This document shows, piece after piece, positions 29,780 through 40,262 of a stretch of 64,000 nt of DNA. Position 1 is the stretch's first letter, and each line of letters begins with the position of its first letter. Origin of the DNA: Variovorax paradoxus (GTDB taxonomy: Bacteria; Pseudomonadota; Gammaproteobacteria; Burkholderiales; Burkholderiaceae_C); assembly GCF_018614955.1 (NCBI RefSeq), contig NZ_JAGGNV010000018.1, positions 95,113-159,112 of the forward strand, read 5' to 3'. A program made the translations under genes and the position numbers. The notes below the pieces were generated by a model. It was not told the DNA's origin, searched no databases, and saw only the letters and a list, made by a program, of their open reading frames with translations.

Positions 29780-32700
29780 GCCGGCGCGGCGCGACCTTCC
29801 ATCCGAGTAGCGCCTCGATGGCCGCCACCGAGCGCATGGCCATGAGCGAGTGCCCGCCGAGATCGAAGAAGTTGTCGGTGCGGCCGATCTTCTCGACCCC
29901 GAGCAGCTCCGACCAGATGCCGGCGATGACCTGCTCGCTGTGCGTGGCCGGCGCCACGTAGCTGCGGCCGTCGGCCAGCACGATGTCGATGACCGGGGCC
30001 GGCAGCGAAGCGCGGTCGACCTTGCCGTTCGGCAGCATCGGCATCGCGTCGAGCGCGACGAAATGCTGCGGGATCATGTAGTGCGGCAGGCGCGTGCGCA
30101 GGTGCTCGCGCAGCGCCGACGGCGCCGGCGGCACGCCGCCGCGCGCCACGGAATAGGCCACCAGCCGCACGTCCTCCTCGCTCTCGGCCCGCGTCACGGC
30201 CACGCAATGGACGACTTGCGGATGGTCGAGCAGCGCGGACTCGATCTCGCCCATCTCGATGCGGTAGCCGCGCAGCTTGACCTGGTGATCGGCGCGGCCC
30301 AGCAGCTCGAGCAGGCCGTCGTGGCGCCAGCGGCCGAGGTCGCCGCTGCGGTAGAGCTGTGCGCCGGCGTCGTCGCTGAAGGGGTCCGGCACGAAGCGCT
30401 CCGCTGTCAGCGCGTCGCGGTGGTAGTAGCCGAGGGTGACGCCGGCGCCGCCGACGTAGAGCTCGCCCGGCACGCCGATCGCGCAGGCATGGCCGTGCTC
30501 GTCGAGCACCCAGACCGTGGTGTTGTCGATCGGGCGCCCGATGGCGATGCCGGTGCGCGGCGACTCGACCTTCCAGGCCGTGGTCCAGACGGTGGTCTCG
30601 GTGGGACCGTAGATGTTCCAGAGCTCGGCACTGCGCTCCATCAGCCGCTCGGCCAGGATCGGCGGCAGCGACTCGCCGCCGATCAGCGCGCGGAAGCCGG
30701 GCGAACCGCTCCAGCCGGTTTCGATCAGCGCGCGCCAGGCGGAGGGCGTGGCCTGCAGCAGCGTCGCGCCATGCTGTTCGAGCAGCGCGCGCAGGGCCGC
30801 CGGCTCGTGCACCTGCTGCTGCGAGGCGATGACCACCTTCGCGCGCACGACCAGCGGCAGCAGCAGGTCGAGCACCGAAGGGTCGAAGGACGGGCTGGTG
30901 ATCGCCAGCACGCAGTCATCGGCCGCGAGCCCGGGCATCTTCACCATGCCGGCCAGGAAATTGACCACGCCGCGGTGCGGCACGCGCACGCCCTTGGGAT
31001 GGCCGGTGGAGCCCGAGGTGTAGATCAGGTAGGCCTCGTCGGCCGGCGTGGCATCGAGCTCCGGCCGCGGCTCGAGCGCGTCGCTCGAGTGGCCGGCCGT
31101 CAGGTGCGCGTCGTCCACCGCCAGCATCGGCACGTTCAGCCCGTCGAGGATGGCGCTCGCGCTGCGCTGCGTGAGGATGGCGGACAGGTCCGCGTCGGCC
31201 GCCATGTAGCGCAGCCGGTCGACGGGATAGTCGGGGTCGAGCGGCACGTAGGCCGCGCCCGCCTTCATCACCGCCAGCTGCGCGATCAGCATCTCGGGGC
31301 TGCGCTCGATGCACAGCCCGACGCGCTGGCCGCGTGCGATGCCGCGCGCGCGCAGCACGTGCGCGAGGCGGTTCGACTGCGCTTCGATCTCCCCATAGCC
31401 GAGCGTGCCGCCCTCGGCGTCGATGACGGCCACGCGCGCGCGGATCTCGGGTGCGCCCAGGTCCAGGTAGCGGTGCACCAGCTGCTGCGTGGGCAGCGGC
31501 GCCTTCGCGCCGTTCCAGCCGTGGCGCAAGAGACTCATCTGCGCTGGCGACAGCATCTCGTATTCGGACAGGTGGCGCTCGGGCTGCGCGAGCAGCCGCT
31601 CGACCAGCGCCAGGTAGTTCTCGAGCATGCGCGCGGCGCTGGCCGCGCTGTAGAGGTCGGTCGCGTATTCGAGGTGGATGCGGTGCGAGAACTCGGTGTC
31701 GATGTGCATCGACAGATCGAACTGCGCGGCCGTGCGCTCGAAATCGAACTCGTCCACTTCCAGGCCGAACAGCTCGGGCTTGCCGACCGGCGCATTCAGC
31801 ACGTTGAAGAGCACGCGCACCGGCCCCTCGGGACGCAGCGCGCGGTCGTGCCCCAGCGCATCGATCAGCTCGTCGAAGGGCGCCTCCTGGTGCGCAAAGG
31901 CTTCGAGCGCGTTCTTGCGCACGCGGTGCACGAGCTGCGTGAAGCTGGGGTCGCCCCCGAGGTCGGTGCGCATCACCAGCGTATTGACCAGCGTGCCGAC
32001 CAGCTGCTCGGCGGCGAAGCGGTGCCGGTTCGCGATCGGCATGCCGATCGCGACGTCTTCCGTCTTCGCCTGCCGCGCGAGCATCAGCACGAAGGCCGAC
32101 AGGTACATGACGAAGGGCGTGACGGCCTCGCGGCTGCCGTACTCGCGCATCGCTTCGCGCAGCCGCAGCGGCAGCTCCGCCGACACGCGTGCGCCCTTGA
32201 AGCTGGCCTTGGCCGGGCGCGGGAAGTCGGTGGGCAGGTCGAGCTCCGGCAAATCACGCAGGCGTTCGAGCCAGTACGCCAGGTGCGGTCGCCTGGCCTC
32301 CACCGATTCGGGCCGGCGCTGCCAGGCGGCGTAGTCGGCGTAGGCGATGGCGGGCGGCGCCGCTTCGGGCTTGCGCCCGGCCGCCAGGGCGCCGTACGCC
32401 GCGAGCGCCTCGCGCATGAGCAGCGCGCCGGCCCAGTTGTCGGTGATCGCGTGGTGCAGCAGCCAGAACAGCACGTGATCGCGCTCGCCGAGCCGGATGA
32501 GGGTCGGCCGGTGCAGCGGCGCCTGCGAGAGATCGAAGGGCTGCGCGAGCCGATGCGCCAGCAGCGCGCGCGCCTCTTCGTTGCGCTCGCGGCCGGGCAG
32601 ATGGCTCAGGTCGATGAATTCGATCGGCACGGCGAGCTTGGGCGCGATCGATTGCATGGGCTCGCTCTCGCCCATCACGAAGGCCGTGCGCAGGCCTTCG

Positions 32701-34970
32701 TGCCGCTCGACCATGAGATCGAGCGCCTGCTGGCACAGGGCAGGTTCGAGCGCGCCGCGCAGCCGGATCGCGATCGGCACGTTGTAGGCGGTCGATGCCG
32801 GGTCGAAATGCTGGATCACCCACATGCGGCGCTGCGAGAGCGAGGCCGGCAGGGGTCCGCCGCGCGGCACGCGCTCGATGCTGCCGCCGTGCGCGGCGGC
32901 CGTCTCGCCCGATGCACGCTGCCGCTGCACCTGCGCCGCCATCGCAGCGACGCTCGCATGCTCGAACAACTCCGAGAGCGGCAGGGCCACGTCGAAGCGC
33001 GCCTCGATGCGCGAGAGCACCTGCGTCATTCGCAGCGAGTTGCCGCCGAGCTCGAAGAAGCTCTCGTGCACGCCGAAGGCGCGCGTGCCCAGCACCTCGC
33101 GCCAGATGTCCCAGACGGCCTGCTCGCGCGCGTCGCGCGGCATCACGGCGCCGGGCCGTGCCTCGGGGCCGGACTCTGCGTCGAGCGCCATCGCCTCGTC
33201 GCCGCCGGTATCGACCGGCGCCGCCAACGCGAGCTCGTTTGCGAGAAAAGCTTCGCGGCAGCGCTGCCGCTGGATCTTGCCGCTCGAGGTGCGCGGCAAG
33301 GCGCCGGCGCGCACCAGCGCCACCGCGTGCACCGGCAGGCCGTGCTCCACCGCGATGGCGCGGCGCACCGCGCGGAAGACCGCCTCGGCGTCGGTAGGTT
33401 CCGCGCGCCGCTCGAGTTCCAGCGCCAGCACCACCGCCTCGCCGCCCGGCGTATCGACCGCGAAGGCGGCGCCGTGGCCCACGCGCAGATCGGGATGGGC
33501 GCGCTCCGCGCTCCATTCCAGGTCCTGCGGATAGTGGTTCTCGCCGTGGACGATCACCAGGTCCTTCAGGCGCCCGGTGACGAACAGCTCGCCGCGGTCG
33601 AAAAAGCCGAGGTCGCCGGTGCGCAGAAAGGGCCCGGCGTCGTTGGCCAGGTGGCCGCCGAAGACGGCTTCGCTGGCCTCGGGCTGCATCCAGTAGCCCT
33701 CACCCACGCTCGGCGAGCTCACCCATATCTCGCCGACCTCGCCGTCAGCGCAGGGGCGGCCGTCTTCGACGACCAGGATCTCGGTGTTCGGCATCGCCCG
33801 CCCGCAGCCGACCAGGCGACGCGCCTCGCCCGACGTGTCCGCGACGGGTTCGAAGCGATGGGCCAGCAATGCGGCCGCATCCGCCGAGACGATACGCGGC
33901 GGCGCATCGAGCATCCCCGAGCTCACGCCCAGCACGGCCTCGGCGAGGCCATACGAGGGCGCGAAGGCATTCGGGCGCAGGCCGGCGGCGCCGAACACCG
34001 CCAGCACGCGCTCGACCGTCGCGGCGCGGATCGGCTCGGCGCCGCAGGTCAGCGACACCAGGCTGTCGAGGGGCACGCCGAGCGGCTTGTCGCCCAGTGC
34101 CTGCAGGCAGGCCGCGTAGGCCGATTCGGGGGCGCCGCTGTGCGTGATGCGGTGGGCCGCCACGGCCTCCAGCCAGCGCAGCGGCCGGCGCAGAAAAGCG
34201 ATGGGCGACATCAGGTAGCTGGTCGCGCCCGTGATTGCGGGCGCCAGCACGCCGAACACCAGGCCGTAGTCGTGGAAGTGCGGCAGCCAGCAGAGCGCCC
34301 GGCTGGCGTCGTTGCCATGCGTGGTCGCGACCACGGCGCGGATGTTGGCGATCACGTTGGCATGCGTCAGGCGCACGCCGCGCGGCGCGGAGGTGGAGCC
34401 GGAGGTGTACTGCAGGTAGGCGAGGCTGGTGGGCTCGGGCGCCGGCGGTGCGAAGGCGTCGGTTTCGGCGCCGGCCAGCGTCGCCGGATCGGGCAGCGCC
34501 ATCCAGCGCGCCATCGCGAAGGTGGCCGGATCCAGCGTGGCGGCCGCGGCATCGAGCAGCGCGGCGCTGGTCAGCACCAGCGCTGCGCGCGAATCGGCAA
34601 TCAGGCTGCGCAGGCGCGGCGCCGCATGGTGCAGCCGCACCGGATCGGGCGCGGGAACCGGCACCGCCACGCGTCCCGAGAGCAGGCAGGCCCAGAACAC
34701 GCGCACGAAGTCCAGCCCGGGCGCAAAGGCGAGCAGCACGCGGTCGCCGGCGTGGGTCTGGGTCGACAGCCAGGCAGCGATGGCGTGGACGTCGGCCTGG
34801 AGCCGGCCGTAGCTGCTTTCCTGCGCGACGCTCAGGTCATCCTTGAGAAATCCGTAGGCCAGCTTGTTCGCGTGCGCCTCGCACTGCGCGTCGAACAGCG
34901 AGGCCAGGGTTTGGGGCAACACGCTGGGCGCAGCCGCGGACAAGGCGGTCTCGGTCGAAGAATGAAACAT
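29724..34970 (-). CDS. Lipopeptide synthetase: FAAL-PCP-C-A-PCP
   Basis: The product has 1748 residues. Residues about 1-590 are a fatty-acyl-AMP ligase ('[18 protein letters not shown]', 'FHDYGLVFG' and the FAAL-type hinge '[16 protein letters not shown]'). A first carrier protein follows with phosphopantetheine Ser645 ('[10 protein letters not shown]'). A condensation domain has its active-site HHAITD at 839-844. An adenylation domain spans about 1180-1660 (A3 '[12 protein letters not shown]', K1326; 'YGPTETTVW'; '[12 protein letters not shown]'). A second carrier has Ser1708 ('[10 protein letters not shown]'). It should load a fatty acid, join it to one amino acid and leave an N-acyl aminoacyl thioester. 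No thioesterase, reductase or release condensation domain is present, and no PPTase or tailoring gene is nearby. Confidence 0.92.
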   Translation of the reverse strand: MFHSSTETALSAAAPSVLPQTLASLFDAQCEAHANKLAYGFLKDDLSVAQESSYGRLQADVHAIAAWLSTQTHAGDRVLLAFAPGLDFVRVFWACLLSGRVAVPVPAPDPVRLHHAAPRLRSLIADSRAALVLTSAALLDAAAATLDPATFAMARWMALPDPATLAGAETDAFAPPAPEPTSLAYLQYTSGSTSAPRGVRLTHANVIANIRAVVATTHGNDASRALCWLPHFHDYGLVFGVLAPAITGATSYLMSPIAFLRRPLRWLEAVAAHRITHSGAPESAYAACLQALGDKPLGVPLDSLVSLTCGAEPIRAATVERVLAVFGAAGLRPNAFAPSYGLAEAVLGVSSGMLDAPPRIVSADAAALLAHRFEPVADTSGEARRLVGCGRAMPNTEILVVEDGRPCADGEVGEIWVSSPSVGEGYWMQPEASEAVFGGHLANDAGPFLRTGDLGFFDRGELFVTGRLKDLVIVHGENHYPQDLEWSAERAHPDLRVGHGAAFAVDTPGGEAVVLALELERRAEPTDAEAVFRAVRRAIAVEHGLPVHAVALVRAGALPRTSSGKIQRQRCREAFLANELALAAPVDTGGDEAMALDAESGPEARPGAVMPRDAREQAVWDIWREVLGTRAFGVHESFFELGGNSLRMTQVLSRIEARFDVALPLSELFEHASVAAMAAQVQRQRASGETAAAHGGSIERVPRGGPLPASLSQRRMWVIQHFDPASTAYNVPIAIRLRGALEPALCQQALDLMVERHEGLRTAFVMGESEPMQSIAPKLAVPIEFIDLSHLPGRERNEEARALLAHRLAQPFDLSQAPLHRPTLIRLGERDHVLFWLLHHAITDNWAGALLMREALAAYGALAAGRKPEAAPPAIAYADYAAWQRRPESVEARRPHLAYWLERLRDLPELDLPTDFPRPAKASFKGARVSAELPLRLREAMREYGSREAVTPFVMYLSAFVLMLARQAKTEDVAIGMPIANRHRFAAEQLVGTLVNTLVMRTDLGGDPSFTQLVHRVRKNALEAFAHQEAPFDELIDALGHDRALRPEGPVRVLFNVLNAPVGKPELFGLEVDEFDFERTAAQFDLSMHIDTEFSHRIHLEYATDLYSAASAARMLENYLALVERLLAQPERHLSEYEMLSPAQMSLLRHGWNGAKAPLPTQQLVHRYLDLGAPEIRARVAVIDAEGGTLGYGEIEAQSNRLAHVLRARGIARGQRVGLCIERSPEMLIAQLAVMKAGAAYVPLDPDYPVDRLRYMAADADLSAILTQRSASAILDGLNVPMLAVDDAHLTAGHSSDALEPRPELDATPADEAYLIYTSGSTGHPKGVRVPHRGVVNFLAGMVKMPGLAADDCVLAITSPSFDPSVLDLLLPLVVRAKVVIASQQQVHEPAALRALLEQHGATLLQATPSAWRALIETGWSGSPGFRALIGGESLPPILAERLMERSAELWNIYGPTETTVWTTAWKVESPRTGIAIGRPIDNTTVWVLDEHGHACAIGVPGELYVGGAGVTLGYYHRDALTAERFVPDPFSDDAGAQLYRSGDLGRWRHDGLLELLGRADHQVKLRGYRIEMGEIESALLDHPQVVHCVAVTRAESEEDVRLVAYSVARGGVPPAPSALREHLRTRLPHYMIPQHFVALDAMPMLPNGKVDRASLPAPVIDIVLADGRSYVAPATHSEQVIAGIWSELLGVEKIGRTDNFFDLGGHSLMAMRSVAAIEALLGWKVAPRRLIYESLQQVAREENLGSH

Positions 34971-35110
34971 GGATGGATTGGGGCCCCAGAGAGTGTCGTG
35001 CCGATATGAGTACCAAAGCCTGCGTCATTATGTTGCGGTGCAGCGGAATGTCACGCGTCGCCATCCCGTGCCGGCGTAGTCCCAGGCCTACGCTGAAGGG
35101 GCTGGGGAGC

Positions 35111-35650
35111 TCAGGCGTGATCGTGCAGCCGCAGCACGCGCCCATCGCCGACGAAGGATTCACCGACCAACATCCGGAACGCGGCGTCGCGCTGGAAGCG
35201 CGGCAGTGCGACTGCCGGTGCCAGGAACTCGACTTCGAGCGCCTGCGCCGTCCCGCGCCGGAATGCGCCGCCGGGCGCCACGAACCACCGGGCCGAGAAG
35301 CCTTCGTTGTCCACCACCAGCGCGCAGCGGTGCTCCCCTTCGGCGATGGGCGTGTCTTCGGAAGGCAGTTGCGACGTGCGCATCGTGATTTCGACCAGGG
35401 CGTGCGGATGGAATGCGCCCTTGGCCTCGAAACCCGACGGATCGGCGGCCGCGGGGGCCTTGCGCCGCCGCTTCGCCATGAGCCAGGCGATGACGCTGCC
35501 GATCACCGGCAGCCACAGCACCATCAGCAGCGTGCCGATGTCGCGCGCGGTCGATCCCGGCGCCGCGAAGTGCCGCAGCAGCGCGCCGCCGACGGCCACG
35601 CACAGCAGCGCGATCACGATCAACCGGCGCCGTGCCTGGATGGTCGTCAT
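35111..35650 (-). CDS. Hypothetical membrane protein
   Basis: The product has 179 residues. Two hydrophobic helices lie near the N-terminus ('LIVIALLCVAVGGALL' and 'IGTLLMVLWLPVIGSVIAWL'). A basic stretch and a C-terminal soluble domain of about 100 residues follow, with beta-like content ('HPHALVEITMRTSQLP', 'CALVVDNEGFSARWFV'). I do not recognise a family. The ATG at 35650 overlaps the stop of the upstream gene by four bases (ATGA), so they form an operon. Confidence 0.75.
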   Translation of the reverse strand: MTTIQARRRLIVIALLCVAVGGALLRHFAAPGSTARDIGTLLMVLWLPVIGSVIAWLMAKRRRKAPAAADPSGFEAKGAFHPHALVEITMRTSQLPSEDTPIAEGEHRCALVVDNEGFSARWFVAPGGAFRRGTAQALEVEFLAPAVALPRFQRDAAFRMLVGESFVGDGRVLRLHDHA

Positions 35651-35973
35651 GGCGCGGCCGGGTCGGGTTCTGCGTCCGGCGCGTCCGCGGGCCGGCTGCG
35701 CCGATGGCCGGGCTTGGCCAGGATCTCGACATAGAACTGCGCACCGCCCTCCTTCGCCACGCCGTCGACCAGCGCCGTGAGCGCGGACAGGTGAACCGGC
35801 GCGGCCGCTTCGGGCGTCGCACCGAACCTGCAGTCGAAGTCCCAGAAGTCCGCGCCCTCGGGCAGATCGCGCCGCCGTTCGCGCTTGACGTACTTGCGAA
35901 GCTCGTGCTTGACGGCATCCAGAACCCGGTCGGGGTTCTTGCCTTCGATTTGAAGCTGGAATGTCTTTTTCAT
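35647..35973 (-). CDS. Small conserved protein, DUF6172-like
   Basis: The product has 108 residues, beginning MKKTFQLQIEGKNPDRVLDA and followed by a very basic helix ('KHELRKYVKRERRRDLPEG') and 'FWDFDCRFG'. I take this to be the DUF6172 family of short betaproteobacterial proteins; function unknown. ATG 35973 is chosen over upstream in-frame starts because the conserved sequence begins there. It is coupled to the downstream membrane protein. Confidence 0.72.
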   Translation of the reverse strand: MKKTFQLQIEGKNPDRVLDAVKHELRKYVKRERRRDLPEGADFWDFDCRFGATPEAAAPVHLSALTALVDGVAKEGGAQFYVEILAKPGHRRSRPADAPDAEPDPAAP

Positions 35974-36055
35974 GGGCGATCCTAACGTGCCGGCGCGGGC
36001 CGTACGCCCTCCGACGCAGTGACAGCGCGGCGCGAAATGCGCGATCATCCGCGCC

Positions 36056-36250
36056 ATGGATCCCATCACCTCCATCGATCGCTACGTACCCGACTACGCG
36101 CACGCCTGCGAGGTGTGCGGCACCACGCCGGTGGTGGCCGGCATGAAGGCCGAGAGGCTGGTCTATCTCGCCACCATGTGCGGCCCCTGCCTGTGGAGCG
36201 AGCCCAAGGCCGTCGACCCTGCCACCTGGAACGAGGAGCCTCCGGCTTGA
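36056..36250 (+). CDS. Small protein with two CxxC motifs
   Basis: The product has 64 residues. 'CEVCGTTPVV' and 'CGPCLWSEP' give two Cys pairs about 25 residues apart, consistent with a small zinc ribbon. The sequence is otherwise acidic and soluble. It lies 17 bases before the GNAT gene on the same strand. I know of no assigned function. Confidence 0.72.
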   Translation: MDPITSIDRYVPDYAHACEVCGTTPVVAGMKAERLVYLATMCGPCLWSEPKAVDPATWNEEPPA

Positions 36251-36267
36251 CGCGCCTCGGGCACTGA

Positions 36268-37113
36268 ATGGACATCGCGATCCGCACCCTGCGGCAGAGC
36301 GAGATGCCGCTCGTCATCGAGTTCGCGGCGCGCGAGGGCTGGAACCCGGGGCTGCACGACGCCGAATGCTTCCACGCGGCGGACCCCGGCGGTTTCCTGG
36401 TCGCGGAGCATCGAGGCGAGGCCGTGGGCTGCATCGGCGCGGTCTCGTACGCGGGGCGCTTCGGCTTCATCGGCCTGTACATCGTGGCGCCGGACTGGCG
36501 CGGGCGCGGCATCGGGCGCCGGCTCTGGGCCAAGGGCATGGCGCGCCTGGCGGGCCATGTGGTCGGGCTCGACGGCGTGCCGGCGCAGCAGGACAACTAC
36601 CGCAAGAGCGGCTTTTCCCTGGCGTGGCAGAACATCCGCTTCGCCGGCGCCGCGCGGCGCAGCGCCCGCACCGGGGGCGCGCCGGTCGTCGCGCTCGGCG
36701 AGGTTGACTTCCCGGCACTCTGCGCCGATGACCGCCGCATCTTTCCGGCGCCGCGCGAGGCCTTCCTGCGCGCCTGGATCGCGATGCCCGACGCGACGGG
36801 CCTGGCCTGGATGGAACAGGGCCGGCTCTCCGGATGGGGCTTGGTGCGGCGCTGCCGCGAGGGCCACAAGATCGGCCCGCTGGTGGCGGACAGCCCGTCC
36901 GTCGCGAGCGCCCTCTATGCCGCGCTGTGCGACAGCGTGCCCGAAGGCGACACCGTCTACCTCGACGTGCCCGTGCCCAACGCCGACGCATTGGCGCTGG
37001 CACAGGTCGAAGGCTTGCGCAGCGTGTTCGAGACGGCACGCATGTACGCAGGATTCGCGCCGGCCTGCGAGCTGCAGCGCCTCTACGGCGTCACGAGCTT
37101 CGAGCTGGGCTGA
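36268..37113 (+). CDS. GNAT-family N-acetyltransferase, two-domain type
   Basis: The product has 281 residues. The N-terminal GNAT domain (about 1-135) has the acetyl-CoA loop 'IVAPDWRGRGIGRRLWAKGM'. The C-terminal domain ('GPLVADSPSVASALYAALCD', 'YLDVPVPNADALALAQ') is of the Acetyltransf_18 type found in YitH-like proteins. The substrate is unknown. It follows the CxxC protein closely and converges on the hydratase gene at 37126. Confidence 0.87.
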   Translation: MDIAIRTLRQSEMPLVIEFAAREGWNPGLHDAECFHAADPGGFLVAEHRGEAVGCIGAVSYAGRFGFIGLYIVAPDWRGRGIGRRLWAKGMARLAGHVVGLDGVPAQQDNYRKSGFSLAWQNIRFAGAARRSARTGGAPVVALGEVDFPALCADDRRIFPAPREAFLRAWIAMPDATGLAWMEQGRLSGWGLVRRCREGHKIGPLVADSPSVASALYAALCDSVPEGDTVYLDVPVPNADALALAQVEGLRSVFETARMYAGFAPACELQRLYGVTSFELG

Positions 37114-37125
37114 GCAAGGGGGGGC

Positions 37126-37884
37126 TCAGAGCCTGGCTTCGGCGCGACCGATGCCCGGAAACTCGACGACCACGGCATCGCCGGCAGCGACCGGCAGCAC
37201 GCCGACCCAGGATCCCGTCGTGACCACGGTGCCCGCCGGCACGGTGGCGCCGTCGCGCGTCGCGTGCCGGAGCCAGACCGGCAGCAGCCAGACAGGGTCG
37301 CCCAGCGGATGGGTCCCGGTGCGCAGTACCGTCTCGCGCGCGCCGATGCGCGTCTCGCAGCGCTGCGCCGCCCAGTCGCGCGCGACGTAGGGGATCCATG
37401 TGCCGAGCACCAGCGCGCCGTGCGACTGCTGGTCGGCGAGACGCAGCCAGGCCGACGCCTGCGCCGGGTCCTTCCAGCGCGAATCGACGATTTCGATCGA
37501 GACGGCCATGGTATCGACCACTGCTGCAGCGTTCTGCGGCGTGAGCGCGGCGGCGCGCTCGGGCGTGACGTTCGCGCCGAGCCGCAGCGCGATCTCGGCC
37601 TCGATGCCCGGTGCGTTGAAGTGCATGTCTGCGAATTGCGCGGGGCTCGCGCGCACGCCGGCCGGCGGCAGCGGCGCATGCGTGAGCACGGCGTCGCGCG
37701 AAGGCCCGCCCGATTTCCAGTGGCCCGGCACGGCCGCATCGTCGAACCACCCCATCGCCGCCGCCACGCGCTCCTGCACGCGGTAGGCCTCCGGGGCATC
37801 GCCCACGCTGCCTTGCCATTCGGCGGCGTCCAGCGCCCGGCCCTCGCGCCAGGCCGAGGCCAGCGCCTGCGCCAACTCCATCAT
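37126..37884 (-). CDS. 2-keto-4-pentenoate hydratase / fumarylacetoacetase-fold protein
   Basis: The product has 252 residues and belongs to the MhpD-like branch of the FAH superfamily ('HWKSGGPSRDAVLTHAPLPP', 'IEAEIALRLGANVTPERAAA', 'GTVVTTGSWVGVLPVAAGDA'). Members hydrate 2-hydroxypentadienoates or decarboxylate oxo-acids in ring-cleavage pathways. The start ATG 37884 overlaps the stop of the Bug-protein gene (ATGA). It is the last gene of the GntR-linked minus-strand operon. Confidence 0.83.
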   Translation of the reverse strand: MMELAQALASAWREGRALDAAEWQGSVGDAPEAYRVQERVAAAMGWFDDAAVPGHWKSGGPSRDAVLTHAPLPPAGVRASPAQFADMHFNAPGIEAEIALRLGANVTPERAAALTPQNAAAVVDTMAVSIEIVDSRWKDPAQASAWLRLADQQSHGALVLGTWIPYVARDWAAQRCETRIGARETVLRTGTHPLGDPVWLLPVWLRHATRDGATVPAGTVVTTGSWVGVLPVAAGDAVVVEFPGIGRAEARL

Positions 37885-38861
37885 GCGTCGACCTTGACCT
37901 TGCCGTCCTTGACGACCTTGGCCCACTTCGTGATCTCGCTGGCGATGAACTGCCTGAACTTCTCGCGCGAGCCGCCGCCGTCCTCGGCGCCGTAGGTGTC
38001 GAGCCGCTCCTGCACGTCGGGCATCGCGAGCACGGTGTTGACGTCGCGGTTGATCTTGTCGGCAATGCCGGCCGGCAGCTTGCCCGGGCCGGCGAGGCCG
38101 TACCAGGTGGTGGCTTCGAAGCCGTCGAAGCCCTGCTCCTGCATGGTCGGTATGGCCGGGTGGCCCTTGGCGCGCTTCATGCGCGTCTGCGCCACGCCGA
38201 TCACCTTGCCGCTCTTCACGTGCGGCGTGGCCGCGGTCATGGTCTCGAAGCTGTACTGGATCTGACTGCCCATGAGATCCGCCAGCAGCGGACCGCTGCC
38301 CTTGTAGGGCACGTGCAGCGCATCGACCTTGGCCTGCAGCTTGAACATCTCCAGAGCCAGGTGCTGCGCCGAGCCGGCGCCGGCCGAGCCGAAGCTCACC
38401 TTGCCGGGCTCCGCGGCGCACAGGGCCACGATGTCCTTCACCGTCACCGCCTTCTGCGTCGGGCTCGCGATCAGCAGGTTGGGCGTCACGCCCACCAGCA
38501 CGATGGGCACGAAGTCGCGCTCCACGCTGTAGCGCAGCTTGGGCTGCAGGGTGGGTGCCAGCGCATGGCTGTTGATGTGCGCCATCAGGAGCGTGCTGCC
38601 GTCGCTCGGCTGCGTCGAGACGTACTCCGCCGCGAGCACGCCCGCCACGCCGCCCTTGTTCTCGACGATGACCGACTGGTTCCACATCACCGCGAGCTTC
38701 TGCGCCACCACGCGGGCCAGTGCATCGGTGCCGCCCCCCGGCGGAAAGCCGACCACGATGCGCACCGGCCCGTTGGGCCATTCCTGCGCGAACACGCGCG
38801 GCACCCCGAGCGTGACCGCCGCGGCCGCGCCCGCGGCCTGGATGAGGGAACGTCGTTGCAT
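37881..38861 (-). CDS. Bug-family periplasmic solute-binding protein
   Basis: The product has 326 residues. A twin-arginine-like signal (MQRRSLIQAAGAAAAVTLG) is followed by the Bug signature 'VRIVVGFPPGGGTDALAR' and 'VENKGGVAGVLAAEYV'. Bug/TctC proteins capture carboxylates for tripartite tricarboxylate transporters or for signalling. No tctA or tctB is adjacent; only a truncated tctA lies at 44487. The gene sits between the aminotransferase and hydratase genes, so the ligand is probably the substrate of this pathway. Confidence 0.92.
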   Translation of the reverse strand: MQRRSLIQAAGAAAAVTLGVPRVFAQEWPNGPVRIVVGFPPGGGTDALARVVAQKLAVMWNQSVIVENKGGVAGVLAAEYVSTQPSDGSTLLMAHINSHALAPTLQPKLRYSVERDFVPIVLVGVTPNLLIASPTQKAVTVKDIVALCAAEPGKVSFGSAGAGSAQHLALEMFKLQAKVDALHVPYKGSGPLLADLMGSQIQYSFETMTAATPHVKSGKVIGVAQTRMKRAKGHPAIPTMQEQGFDGFEATTWYGLAGPGKLPAGIADKINRDVNTVLAMPDVQERLDTYGAEDGGGSREKFRQFIASEITKWAKVVKDGKVKVDA

Positions 38862-38893
38862 CTGTCGGTCTCCTTGTTGGTGAATGAATCGGC

Positions 38894-40135
38894 TCAGGCG
38901 GCCTTCTGCAATGCCGCCGGTGCCGCGTGGCTTGCGAAGTGGTCCATCGTGGCCTGCACGCCGCTCGTGGCGAGCTTCACGCCCGAGAGCTTGAGCCCCA
39001 TCTCGACGCCGGCCACCATCGCGACCAGCGTGAGGTCGTTGCTGTCGCCCAGGTGGCCCATGCGGAACATGCGGCCCTTGAGCTTGCCGAGTCCCGTGCC
39101 GAGCGAGAGGTCGAAGCGCTGGTGAATGAGGCGCCGCACTGCATCCGCATCGACGCCCTCGGGCGTGATCACGCCGGTCAGCACCGGCGAGTAGACGGCC
39201 GGGTCGGCGCACTGGATCGGCAGGCCCCAGGCCTCGACCGCGGCGCGCACGCCGGCGGCCCAGCGCTGATGCCGCGCGAACACCTTGTCCAGGCCCTCGC
39301 CGAGCAGCATGTCCAGCGATTCGGCCAGGCCGTAGAGCAGGTTGGTGTTGGGCGTGTAGGGCCAGTAGCCGTCCTTGTTCATCTCGACGATCTCGTCCCA
39401 GGCCCAGAAGGCGCGCGGCAGCTTCGCGCTCTTCGATGCTTCCAGCGCGCGCGGCGAGAGCGCGTTGAAGCTGATGCCGGGCGGCAGCATCAGGCCCTTC
39501 TGCGAGCCGCTGATCGTGACGTCCACGCCCCACTCGTCATGGCGGAAATCGGCGCTCGCGAGGCCCGAGATGCTGTCCACCATCAAGAGCGCCGGATGGC
39601 CCGCCGCGTCGATGGCTTTGCGCACGGAAGCGATGTCGGAAGTGACGCCGGTCGAGGTCTCGTTGTGCACCACGCACACGGCCTTGATCTTCTTCTCCGT
39701 GTCCTTGGCCAACCGCGCCTCGATCAGGTCGGCCTGCACGCCGCGGCGCCAGCTCGGCGCGTGCGGCAGATGCTCGTCGCTGCCGGACCAGGCCAGGAAT
39801 TCGGTCGTGAGGCCCAGGCGCGTGGCCATCTTCTGCCATAGCGCGGCGAAGTGGCCGGTCTCGTACATCAGCACGTGGTCGCCGGGGCTCAGCGTGTTGG
39901 CAAGCGCGGCTTCCCAGGCGCCGGTGCCCGAGGCCGGGTAGATGACGACCGGATGCTTCGTCTTGAAGATCTTCTTGATGCCCGAGAGCACCTGCAGGCC
40001 GAGGGCGCCGAACTCGGGGCCGCGGTGGTCGATGGTGGGCAGGCTCATGGCCCGCAGGATGCGGTCCGGCACCGGGCTGGGGCCGGGGATCTGGAGGAAG
40101 TGCCTGCCGGTGGGATGGAAGTCGAGTTGAAGCAT
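38894..40135 (-). CDS. Class V aminotransferase (serine/alanine-glyoxylate type)
   Basis: The product has 413 residues. The PLP enzyme is recognised from 'GPSPVPDRILRAMSLPTIDH', 'ASGTGAWEAALANTLSPGDH', the PLP Asp in 'LMVDSISGLASADF' and the Schiff-base Lys in 'SGSQKGLMLPPG'. Family members use glyoxylate as amino acceptor. ATG 40135 follows AAAGGA. The gene is divergent from the GntR regulator, and its promoter carries a palindrome. Confidence 0.9.
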   Translation of the reverse strand: MLQLDFHPTGRHFLQIPGPSPVPDRILRAMSLPTIDHRGPEFGALGLQVLSGIKKIFKTKHPVVIYPASGTGAWEAALANTLSPGDHVLMYETGHFAALWQKMATRLGLTTEFLAWSGSDEHLPHAPSWRRGVQADLIEARLAKDTEKKIKAVCVVHNETSTGVTSDIASVRKAIDAAGHPALLMVDSISGLASADFRHDEWGVDVTISGSQKGLMLPPGISFNALSPRALEASKSAKLPRAFWAWDEIVEMNKDGYWPYTPNTNLLYGLAESLDMLLGEGLDKVFARHQRWAAGVRAAVEAWGLPIQCADPAVYSPVLTGVITPEGVDADAVRRLIHQRFDLSLGTGLGKLKGRMFRMGHLGDSNDLTLVAMVAGVEMGLKLSGVKLATSGVQATMDHFASHAAPAALQKAA

Positions 40136-40159
40136 GCGGGACTGTCCTTTCTTTTTCAG

Positions 40160-40173
40160 TTTTGCATGCAAAA
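40160..40173. promoter_or_regulatory. GntR operator candidate 1
   Basis: TTTTGCATGCAAAA is a perfect 14-bp palindrome just upstream of the aminotransferase start. FadR-subfamily regulators bind short symmetric sites of this kind. Confidence 0.6.
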
Positions 40174-40228
40174 TTCAATCTGTCGTGCTCGTTAACCCCT
40201 ACCTCACTCGGATTGAGAGCGGGTCACT

Positions 40229-40244
40229 TTGCATTCAAAATGCA
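40229..40244. promoter_or_regulatory. GntR operator candidate 2
   Basis: TTTGCATTCAAA matches 11 of 12 bases of the core of operator 1 (TTTGCATGCAAA). It is itself part of TGCAT-N5-ATGCA. It lies 68 bases from site 1 and 19 bases before the GntR start, as expected for autoregulation of a divergent promoter pair. Confidence 0.55.
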
Positions 40245-40262
40245 TTCACGACAAAGTGGACC

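Noticed and set aside
29850..35009. A 1719-codon open frame on the plus strand opposite the NRPS gene
   Set aside because: It is the mirror of the FAAL-NRPS coding pattern, has no recognisable domain and no signal or initiation region.
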